Below, in pieces: positions 9,169 through 16,581 of a stretch of 64,000 bases of DNA. The position numbers were made by a program, and so were the translations under genes. The stretch covers positions 372,001 through 436,000 of the forward strand of contig NZ_CP126242.1 in NCBI RefSeq assembly GCF_030142045.1, in the 5' to 3' direction. Source of the stretch: Arthrobacter sp. zg-Y919 (GTDB taxonomy: Bacteria; Actinomycetota; Actinomycetes; Actinomycetales; Micrococcaceae). Numbering within the stretch: the stretch's first letter is position 1; every line of letters starts with the position of its first letter. The notes under the pieces were generated by a model. It was not told the origin of the DNA. It saw only the letters and a program-made list of their open reading frames with translations, and searched no databases.

Positions 9169-9969
9169 TCATTGCCCGGAAAAGGCAGGATCGCGGCGCT
9201 CCTGGAAGGCGGCCTTGCCCTCACGGAAGTCGGATGTCTCGAACAGGGCCGGCTGGCGTTCCTGCTCGAACCGGAGGGCGGCGTCCAGCGATCCGGAAAA
9301 CTGTAGGAGCCCCCGTTTTACGGCCGCGACGGCGAGCGGGGCCCGATCACCCAGATCTGCGGCCCGCAGGATTGCGTGTTCCAGAACGGATTGTGCCGGA
9401 ACCACCTCATCTGCGAGACCGGCCGCGAGGGCACCTTGTGCGTCGAGGGGGTCCGCCTGCAAAAGGATGCTCCTGGCTCGAGCCGTACCAACGCGCTGGG
9501 CCAGTGAATGGAGCAGACCGCCGTCGGGAACCAAGCCAAGCCGCGTGAACGGGAACAGGAACCGCGCGTCATCGCCGGTGATGACGAGGTCGCAGACGCA
9601 GGCCAAGCCGACGGCTACACCGGCAGCAGGGCCTCTCACAGCCGCGACAACGGGTTTCTCCAGAGAGGCGAGGAGGGTGATGAGCGAGCCGACATCCACC
9701 ATCCGTGCCCGCCCTTCCGCCTGTGAGGGCGGGGGCATGGCTCCCAGATCGCCGCCTGCACTGAAGGCCTCACCCGAGCCGGTCAGGACAACTGCACGGA
9801 TCCGCGGATCGGCAGCGGCACTTTCCAAGGCCTTCTGCAGCTGGTCCCTGATCTCAGATCCAAGGGCATTTCGGTGACGCTCGTCGGTGAGGGTCAGGAC
9901 GGTTACCGGCCCCCTCACGCTGATATCCACGCGGGGGGAGCCTGATGTATCGAGGATCGAGCGGCTCAC
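9169..9969 (-). CDS. enoyl-CoA hydratase/isomerase family protein, isomerase-like
   Basis: 266-residue crotonase-fold protein and first gene of the leftward operon. The two hydratase glutamates are absent: the first position is G121 (GVAVGLACVCDL) and the second is F141 (FPFTRLGLVPDGG). It does have D149 in the PDGG motif, the place of the catalytic Asp in PaaG-type isomerases. That pattern argues for double-bond isomerisation rather than hydration. Family assignment is firm; the specific reaction (2,3 to 3,4 isomerisation or an epoxide isomerase) is inference. Confidence 0.87.
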   Translation of the reverse strand: MSRSILDTSGSPRVDISVRGPVTVLTLTDERHRNALGSEIRDQLQKALESAAADPRIRAVVLTGSGEAFSAGGDLGAMPPPSQAEGRARMVDVGSLITLLASLEKPVVAAVRGPAAGVAVGLACVCDLVITGDDARFLFPFTRLGLVPDGGLLHSLAQRVGTARARSILLQADPLDAQGALAAGLADEVVPAQSVLEHAILRAADLGDRAPLAVAAVKRGLLQFSGSLDAALRFEQERQPALFETSDFREGKAAFQERRDPAFSGQ

Positions 9970-10022
9970 GGAAACCTCCAGAGGGTCATTTTTTGTCGTC
10001 TAAGTCACATTTACACGGCTCC

Positions 10023-10080
10023 TTGAAGACTTCAAATACATAATTTGCCTTCCATTGATACCTAGAAGGTAAATATCAAT
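10023..10080. promoter_or_regulatory. divergent promoter region with three inverted repeats
   Basis: The space between the leftward operon (start 9969) and the rightward acyl-CoA dehydrogenase (start 10151) is AT-rich compared with its surroundings. It holds TTGAAG-A-CTTCAA at 10023-10035, an ATTTGCCTTC / GAAGGTAAAT pair at 10043-10052 and 10065-10074 (nine of ten bases complementary, 12-bp spacer), and ATTGATA / TATCAAT at 10054-10060 and 10074-10080. The last two overlap. This is the arrangement expected of operators for one regulator acting on both directions. No regulator gene is adjacent. Confidence 0.55.
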
Positions 10081-10150
10081 CCGGTGTGCACTAAAACAGC
10101 CGCAAGTGGGGGATTCTCGTCAGGAGACTTGTTTGCCCAGAGGAGGATTT

Positions 10151-11329
10151 ATGACCGTCACCCCTACCGACTTGCTCAATTTGGACGCAGATCTCCAGCC
10201 GGAGGAACTGGAGACGAGGGCAGCGGTCCGCGAATTTGTGGATCGGCGAATACGTCCCAACATCTCCGAGTGGTATGAAAAGGCTGTTTTTCCGCTTGAG
10301 ATCGTGCCCGAAATGGCGGAGCTTGGCCTGTTGGGCATGCACATCCAGGGATACGGCTGCGCTGGGAAGACAGCGGTGCAGTACGGCATTGCCATGCAGG
10401 AACTGGAGGCAGGGGACTCGGGCCTGCGCACCTTTGTCTCCGTGCAGGGATCACTGGCGATGTCCGCGATCGCCAAGCACGGATCGGAAGAACAAAAACA
10501 ACGCTGGCTGCCGGGCATGGCGCGAGGGGAGCTGATCGGCTGCTTCGCCCTGACAGAACCCACGGCCGGATCGGACCCCTCCACGATGGCCACCACTGCG
10601 GTGCTGGACGGGGACACTTGGGTGCTCAACGGAGCAAAGCGGTGGATCGGATTGGCCTCGGTTGCCCATGTGGCCGTCGTTTGGGCCCGCGCTACGGAGG
10701 CGGACGGCACGGAGCGGGTCCGGGGGTTCCTTGTGCCCACGGACACCCCGGGATTCAAGGCGACCCCGATCGAGCCGAAGCTCTCCATGCGGGCCTCCAT
10801 CCAGTGCGATATCGAACTCTCCGATGTCCGCTTGGAGCAGGACGCGATCCTTCCTCACAATCCAGGCCTGCGCGGCCCGTTCTCATGTCTGAACGAGGCC
10901 CGCTACGGCATCGTCTGGGGGGCCTTGGGAGCCGCGCGGGACAGTTTCGAAGCAGCGCTGGCTTACTCGCAACAGCGCGTTCAGTTCGATAAGCCCCTGG
11001 CCGCGTACCAGCTCTCGCAGGAGAAACTTGTCAACATGGCATTGGAAATCCAGAAAGGGCAACTCCTGGCCCTGCGGATCGGCAGGCTCAAAGATGCAGG
11101 CCGGCTGGAGAACCACATGATCTCCGCCGGCAAGCTGAACAACTGCCGGGTGGCCATCGAGATCTGCCGGCAGGCCCGCACCATGCTCGGCGGAAACGGA
11201 GTCACTCTCGAGTATTCGCCGCTGCGCCATGCCAACAACCTCGAATCGGTGCGGACCTATGAAGGGACTGACGAGGTACACACCCTCATCCTGGGCCAGC
11301 ACCTGACGGGCCACGCCGCCTTCCGGTAG
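10151..11329 (+). CDS. acyl-CoA dehydrogenase, glutaryl-CoA dehydrogenase type
   Basis: 392-residue flavoenzyme closely resembling glutaryl-CoA dehydrogenase: GYGCAGKTAVQYG (68-80), GCFALTEPTAGSDPS, RYGIVWGALGAA, ARTMLGGNG and TYEGTDEVHTLILGQ. The catalytic base should be E371, and R93 in DSGLRTFVSVQ matches the human Arg94 that binds the distal carboxylate, favouring a dicarboxylyl-CoA substrate. A perfect AGGAGG sits 4 bp before ATG 10151, which fixes the start. It is divergent from the catabolic operon and shares its operator region. Whether it also decarboxylates cannot be read. Confidence 0.92.
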   Translation: MTVTPTDLLNLDADLQPEELETRAAVREFVDRRIRPNISEWYEKAVFPLEIVPEMAELGLLGMHIQGYGCAGKTAVQYGIAMQELEAGDSGLRTFVSVQGSLAMSAIAKHGSEEQKQRWLPGMARGELIGCFALTEPTAGSDPSTMATTAVLDGDTWVLNGAKRWIGLASVAHVAVVWARATEADGTERVRGFLVPTDTPGFKATPIEPKLSMRASIQCDIELSDVRLEQDAILPHNPGLRGPFSCLNEARYGIVWGALGAARDSFEAALAYSQQRVQFDKPLAAYQLSQEKLVNMALEIQKGQLLALRIGRLKDAGRLENHMISAGKLNNCRVAIEICRQARTMLGGNGVTLEYSPLRHANNLESVRTYEGTDEVHTLILGQHLTGHAAFR

Positions 11330-11398
11330 GGACGCAAGGTATAGGGGGGCGGGTATCGGACAGCCCGGTCGAAGGCCTAGCGCCGGCCTGGGATGCGC

Positions 11399-11438
11399 CA
11401 GCAGCGGGACGGGTTTCGGCCCGTCCCGCAGCTGTTTT
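11399..11438. terminator. terminator hairpin between convergent genes
   Basis: A 10-bp GC stem (11404-11413 with 11420-11429) around a TTTCGG loop, extended by four more pairs after one mismatch, followed by TTTTCG on the plus strand. It lies between the rightward dehydrogenase and the leftward hydrolase and can serve both. Confidence 0.75.
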
Positions 11439-11460
11439 CGCTCCGCTGTTTTCCCGCCGG

Positions 11461-12381
<921 letters not shown>

Positions 12382-12398
12382 TCAAGTACAATGGAGCT

Positions 12399-12968
12399 AT
12401 GAGTCCTGAGGAAACAAACGAACGCATCCTTTCCGCGGCTGAGGAGCTCTATTACCGAAAGGGATATGCCGCCGTCGGGATGGACGAGCTACGCTCTGCC
12501 GCTGGTGTGTCGCTGCGGCGTCTCTATGCGCAGTTCCCGTCGAAGGACGACATTATTTCCGCAGTGCTCGGGCGTAAACACGAAGAATGGGAAGCGGCCG
12601 TCACAAAGCAGGTAGCTGCCGCCGGCCCCGAACCCAGGGCAAGGCTCCTGGCTGTCTATGACTTCCTGGAGAACTGGTTCTGCACCGGCAGTTTCCGCGG
12701 TTGTGCCTTTATCAATGCCTTTGGCGAGCTGGGTGGCACCAACCCGGAGGTGGCACGGCTCGTGAAGGAGCACAAAGAGTCGTTCCAGCGGTCCATGGCC
12801 GGGCTCGCACGTGAGTTGGGCGCTTCGGAATTGCTGGGGGTACAGCTGTCGATTCTCGCTGAGGGTGCGCAGAGTACGGCGGCCATTTCAGGTGATTCCG
12901 ATGCAGCGGTGCAGGCCCGTGCAGCCGCCGAAGTGCTTATCGACGCAGCCCTCCGCACCGCCGCCTGA
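12399..12968 (+). CDS. TetR/AcrR family transcriptional regulator
   Basis: 189-residue regulator. An N-terminal helix-turn-helix domain spans about residues 7-53 (RILSAAEELYYRKGYAAVGM, AAGVSLRRLYAQFPSKDDI), followed by an all-helical ligand and dimerisation domain containing FRGCAFINAFGELG, seen in many TetR sensors of small organic compounds. I start at ATG 12399; a longer reading from 12348 would run through operator 2. It most likely represses the divergent hydrolase and itself through the paired palindromes. Inducer unknown. Confidence 0.9.
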   Translation: MSPEETNERILSAAEELYYRKGYAAVGMDELRSAAGVSLRRLYAQFPSKDDIISAVLGRKHEEWEAAVTKQVAAAGPEPRARLLAVYDFLENWFCTGSFRGCAFINAFGELGGTNPEVARLVKEHKESFQRSMAGLARELGASELLGVQLSILAEGAQSTAAISGDSDAAVQARAAAEVLIDAALRTAA

Positions 12969-13011
12969 CTTCTTCCGGCCGCGGGCGAAGGCCCCGAAGG
13001 AATCCATTCCA

Positions 13012-13051
13012 CACGATTTACCGTTTTTCGGCGGAAAAACGGTAAATCGTG
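13012..13051. terminator. long perfect hairpin between convergent genes
   Basis: An 18-bp perfect inverted repeat (13012-13029 with 13034-13051) with a GGCG loop. The arm starts CACGATTTACCG and contains a run of five T, so both strands present an AT-containing stem. It lies 43 bp after the TetR stop and 19 bp from the isomerase stop. A bidirectional terminator is the simplest reading; a repeated chromosomal hairpin element is the alternative. Confidence 0.65.
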
Positions 13052-13070
13052 CAGACTCGATCCGGAACTC

Positions 13071-13907
13071 CTACTCCCCGCGGTAGACCGGGGGGCGCCG
13101 CTGGGCGAAGGCGGCAGTAGCCTCGCCGAAGTCATGGCTGGCCAGGAACGCGCTGTTCCAGACCTGCACGTAGTCCAGACCATCCTGGACCTGTGCCTGG
13201 GTCCGCCGGTTCAGGACGTGTTTGACGCCCTGCACCACCAGCGGGGGATTGGCAGCGACCTGCGCCGCGAGTTCGCGGCCGCGGACGACGACGTCGTCGG
13301 CCAGTTCCGTGACCAGGCCGAGGGAAGCGGCACGGTCGGCGTCGAAATCCTCGCCCGTGAGGGCCAGCTGCCGGGTGGCGCCTTCGCCGATGATGGCGGG
13401 CAGCCGCTGCAGCGACCCGAGGTCGGCCACAATGGCGACCCGAACCTCACGGACGCTGAAGCGCGCGGTGCGGGAGGAAATGCGGATGTCTGCGGCGGCA
13501 ATAACGTCAATGGCTCCGCCGATGCACCAGCCGTCCACTGCCGCAATGACCGGCTTTGCGCAGCGGGCCAGCGACGTGACGGCGTCCTGGAGGTCCTGGA
13601 TCTTCCGGCGGAAGCCCTCGCGCAGCTTGGCGTCCATGCCGCCGGCCGCGAGCAGCGGAGCGAACACCGGTGCCATGGCGGGCAGGTCCAGACCGTAGCT
13701 GAAGTTCCCACCGGATCCATAGAGCAGGACGGACCGGACGGCGTCGTCCGTGCTGAGCGCATCGAACACCACCGGCAGCTCGGTCCAGAAATCCGGTCCC
13801 ATGGCATTGCCCTTGGCCGGTCCAATCAGCTGCACTTCGGCCACGCCGTCATGAATTTCGACACGCAGGGAGCGCAGGGAAGGCAGGGCAGTGGCGCTGG
13901 ATGTCAT
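13071..13907 (-). CDS. crotonase-fold enzyme, delta(3,5)-delta(2,4)-dienoyl-CoA isomerase-like
   Basis: 278-residue crotonase-fold enzyme. The three acidic residues of dienoyl-CoA isomerase (ECH1) are all in register: D134 in CIGGAIDVIAAADIRI, E154 in SVREVRVAI and D162 in VADLGSLQRLP, the last also matching the ECH1 segment ADVGTLQRLP. It therefore probably isomerises 3,5-dienoyl-CoA to 2,4-dienoyl-CoA during breakdown of unsaturated fatty acids with odd-position double bonds. Start at ATG 13907 has GGAGA six bases upstream. It is a single-gene unit on this strand. Confidence 0.88.
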   Translation of the reverse strand: MTSSATALPSLRSLRVEIHDGVAEVQLIGPAKGNAMGPDFWTELPVVFDALSTDDAVRSVLLYGSGGNFSYGLDLPAMAPVFAPLLAAGGMDAKLREGFRRKIQDLQDAVTSLARCAKPVIAAVDGWCIGGAIDVIAAADIRISSRTARFSVREVRVAIVADLGSLQRLPAIIGEGATRQLALTGEDFDADRAASLGLVTELADDVVVRGRELAAQVAANPPLVVQGVKHVLNRRTQAQVQDGLDYVQVWNSAFLASHDFGEATAAFAQRRPPVYRGE

Positions 13908-13997
13908 GGCATCTCCGTTGATGTGGGGCGTGGTGGGGCTGGGCGTCAATATACCGGGCGTTTTAAGGCCCGGCGAAAGCAAAGCTAGGATCAAGGT

Positions 13998-14570
13998 ATG
14001 GAGCTTGCGGTTATTCTTCTCTTCGTCTTATCCATCGCTGTTGTCAGCACGCTCTGGGGCAGGATTGAGAAGCGCCGTGCCGCCAATCCCACGTCGGAGG
14101 CAGGCACGTCCAGCGGCGCCGATGGTTCTGCCGGCGCCCGTCCCGCCACGGCGCGTCCGGCGCGCCCTGCACGTCAGGCCCAGGCGGGAGCCGGCACCTC
14201 ACCCCAGGCCGCCAAGGAGGCTGCGTCCCTGCTCACTGCCGAACAGCACCGGCAGATCTACGCAGCACTGGGCCAGGGCCAGCCGGTGAAAGCGCTGAAG
14301 CTCTACGCCATGTTTACCGGCTCCGGCATCCGGGCTTCGGGGGCGGCCATCACCAACATGGCTGCCCACCCCCAGCCCTACGTGCGGCCGGCCGCGGATC
14401 CAGGAACACCGGCCGCACCGGACGCCGCGAAGCCCGGGTTGGCCCAGCCGGACGCAGCCAAGGCCGACGCGGCCAACCCCGGCGCTGGAGCAGAATCAGA
14501 GGCGGTCCGGGAGGAAGAGATCAGCAAGTGGGCCCAGCAGCTGCGGCCCGAAGACTTCCTCAAGCCTTAA
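13998..14570 (+). CDS. hypothetical membrane-anchored Ala/Pro-rich protein
   Basis: 190 residues. One N-terminal hydrophobic segment (residues 2-20, then WGRIEKRR) suggests an inside-facing single-pass anchor. A disordered Ala/Pro/Ser linker follows, then a more structured core around residues 75-115 (LLTAEQHRQIYAALGQGQPV and KALKLYAMFTGSGIRASGA), then another Ala/Asp-rich linker and an acidic C-terminus (EEEISKWAQQLRPEDFLKP). I do not recognise the family. The core could be a small helical protein-binding module. Flanked by a terminator, it is a one-gene unit. Confidence 0.75.
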   Translation: MELAVILLFVLSIAVVSTLWGRIEKRRAANPTSEAGTSSGADGSAGARPATARPARPARQAQAGAGTSPQAAKEAASLLTAEQHRQIYAALGQGQPVKALKLYAMFTGSGIRASGAAITNMAAHPQPYVRPAADPGTPAAPDAAKPGLAQPDAAKADAANPGAGAESEAVREEEISKWAQQLRPEDFLKP

Positions 14571-14589
14571 CGGGCAGCACTGACCAGAA

Positions 14590-14616
14590 GGGCCGGACCG
14601 GTAGCCGGTCCGGCCC
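14590..14616. terminator. bidirectional terminator hairpin
   Basis: A 12-bp perfect GC-rich stem (14590-14601 with 14605-14616) and a TAG loop, between a rightward and a leftward gene. No T tract follows. Confidence 0.68.
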
Positions 14617-14638
14617 TGTGCCTGTCCAGGCGCTGCCG

Positions 14639-15673
14639 TCAGCCCCGGCCGCCCTCAAGCAGGCGCGAACGCTGGTTCCGGCCGTCCGGGCCGTACGGAT
14701 AGTTGCCGACCTGCGGGACACTCAGTTCGGTCAGGCGCTGCTTTTCCTCATCGGCCAGCACCAGGAACGCCGCCCCCAGATTGTCCGCCAGCTGCTCCGT
14801 AGTCCGTGCCCCCAGGATGACTGACGTCACCCCGGGACGCTCCGCCAGCCAGGCCAGGGCTACCTGGGCCGGGGTGGCCGAGTGGGCGGCCGCGACCGCA
14901 CGCAGCTCATCGAGGATCCGCCAGGTGCGCTCGTTATGGCTGCGCAGGTCCCAGCCCTGGAACTGACGCGTGGGATTGTCACCCACGCGTGTGTTCCCGG
15001 CGGGCACCGTTTCGCGGTGATATTTGCCCGTGAGCCAGCCGCCGGCGAGCGGTGACCAGGGCAGCAGGCCCAGGCCGGCGTCGAGGGCTGCCGGCACAAT
15101 CTCGGATTCGATCTCCCGCTCGAGCAGGTTGTACTGCGGCTGCAGCGTCACCGGAAGCGCCCAGCCGTGTTCCCGCGCCACGTACACGGCCTTGGTCAAC
15201 TGCCAGCCGGTGAAGTTCGACAGTCCGTAATAGCTGATTTTCCCCGCCGTGATGGCGTCGTGGAGGAAGCCCAGGGTTTCCTCCAGCGGGGTGTAGGGAT
15301 CCCAGGCATGCAGCTGGTACAGGTCGATGTGGTCCACGCCCAGCCGGGTCAGGGACTCGTCCAGGGCACGGCGCAGATGACGGCGGGAGGTGCCTAGATC
15401 GTTGGGTCCGCCGCCCATCGGGAAGCGGCCCTTGGTGGCGAGGACGACGTCGGCCGCTTCCGTGGGATGGGCATGGAGCCAGCGGCCGATGATCTCCTCG
15501 GACGCACCGCTGGTGTAGACATCCGCAGTGTCTACGAAGTTTCCGCCGGCCCGGACGTAATCATTGAGGATGGAGTGGGAGGCACGCTCGTCGGATTCGT
15601 TGCCGAAGGTCATGGTGCCCAGGGCATAGTTGCTGACCGATGTTCCGCTGTTGCCGAGCAGTCGCATTTCCAT
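14639..15673 (-). CDS. aldo/keto reductase
   Basis: 344-residue NADPH-dependent oxidoreductase of the TIM-barrel AKR superfamily. The catalytic tetrad is D48, Y53 (DTADVYTSG), K81 and H122 (LYQLHAWDP). The length and the LGTMTFG and YGLSNFTGWQL motifs fit the YajO/Tas and voltage-channel beta-subunit-like group. I start at ATG 15673, which follows GAAGGAA at good spacing; GTG 15688 is the longer option. It probably reduces reactive aldehydes or ketones. No pathway context. Confidence 0.9.
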   Translation of the reverse strand: MEMRLLGNSGTSVSNYALGTMTFGNESDERASHSILNDYVRAGGNFVDTADVYTSGASEEIIGRWLHAHPTEAADVVLATKGRFPMGGGPNDLGTSRRHLRRALDESLTRLGVDHIDLYQLHAWDPYTPLEETLGFLHDAITAGKISYYGLSNFTGWQLTKAVYVAREHGWALPVTLQPQYNLLEREIESEIVPAALDAGLGLLPWSPLAGGWLTGKYHRETVPAGNTRVGDNPTRQFQGWDLRSHNERTWRILDELRAVAAAHSATPAQVALAWLAERPGVTSVILGARTTEQLADNLGAAFLVLADEEKQRLTELSVPQVGNYPYGPDGRNQRSRLLEGGRG

Positions 15674-15751
15674 GGGCGTTTCCTTCACGGTAGGGGAGCT
15701 GGTGAACGGGCTGCCAGCTTATCCGGCGCTCGCCCCGAAAGCGCCCGGCGC

Positions 15752-16327
15752 TTACAGGGTCCGGTCCGCAGGCACCCGCTCCGGGCGGGACGAGTCCGGG
15801 TGCAGGGCGGCGAACAGCAGGGAATCCAGCCGCTGCCCGGCCACCAGCCGGTGGTCCCGGAGCCTGTCCTCGAAGGCAAACCCGTTCTTTTCCAGCACCC
15901 GGACCGACCCGGTGTTTTCCGGATGGCAGGTGGCCTGTACCCGCACCAGCCCCATCGGCCCGAAGGCGTGGTCCAGCAGGAGGGCTGCGGTTTCGGTGGC
16001 GAGGCCCCGGCCCCAGACGCTTTGATGCAGTGTGTAGCCCAGTTCTCCGCTGCTTTCGGAGCCGCTCGTGGTCCAGACCCCGGCGGTTCCGACCACCCGG
16101 CCTTCGAATACCACGGCCAGGGTGAACCGGTTCCTGGAGTCCGCAACGGGTTCGATGGCAGCGTCGTCAACAAAAGACTGCGTTTCGGCGCGGGTATTGG
16201 GCCCCCAGGTCGACCACTGCGTGACCACCGGGTCGGACGCGAAGCCGTGGACCGCGTCGACGTCGTCGGGCCTGACATCCCGCAGCGTAACGCGCGGACC
16301 CTGCAGAACGATGCTGTCCTGTTCCAT
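15752..16327 (-). CDS. GNAT family N-acetyltransferase, RimJ/RimL type
   Basis: 191 residues. The fold is shown by VTLRDVRPDDVDAVHGFASD at the N-terminus, the beta-4 strand ELGYTLHQSVWGRGLATETA containing the acetyl-CoA pyrophosphate loop, and NTGSVRVLEKNGF, the helix-and-strand signature of the RimJ/RimL group. Members acetylate ribosomal protein N-termini or small amines using acetyl-CoA. The target is not identifiable. A short hairpin at 15739-15753 overlaps the stop codon and may end transcription. Confidence 0.87.
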   Translation of the reverse strand: MEQDSIVLQGPRVTLRDVRPDDVDAVHGFASDPVVTQWSTWGPNTRAETQSFVDDAAIEPVADSRNRFTLAVVFEGRVVGTAGVWTTSGSESSGELGYTLHQSVWGRGLATETAALLLDHAFGPMGLVRVQATCHPENTGSVRVLEKNGFAFEDRLRDHRLVAGQRLDSLLFAALHPDSSRPERVPADRTL

Positions 16328-16376
16328 GGCGGCGGTCCCTTCGAAAGCGGTTCGGTGGTGACTCTAGGGTAGACGC

Positions 16377-16405
16377 AAAAAAACCCCCGGTTTCCCGGGG
16401 GTTTC
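16377..16405 (-). terminator. rho-independent terminator of tRNA-Ser(GCT)
   Basis: On the minus strand, GAAACCCCCGGG pairs with CCGGGGGTTT and runs into seven T. It starts 5 bp after the tRNA 3' end. Confidence 0.85.
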
Positions 16406-16409
16406 AGCG

Positions 16410-16497
16410 CGGAGACGGGGGGATTTGAACCCCCGGTGGGCTTTAGGCCCACACTTCATTAGCAGTGAAGCCCATTCGGCCGCTCTGGCACGTCTCC
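16410..16497 (-). tRNA. tRNA-Ser (anticodon GCT)
   Basis: Class II tRNA of about 88 nt. The acceptor stem GGAGACG pairs with CGTCTCC, the anticodon stem-loop CTTCA-CTGCTAA-TGAAG gives anticodon GCT (reads AGC and AGU), a long variable arm follows, and the T arm contains GGTTCAAATCC. CCA is not encoded. A strong terminator follows. Confidence 0.95.
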
Positions 16498-16581
16498 AGC
16501 TTGCATATCCAACACAACCGGCAACTTCCGCTGCCAGCCTGACAAGACTACCGGCAACCGGCCGGTTAGGGCAAAACCGGT

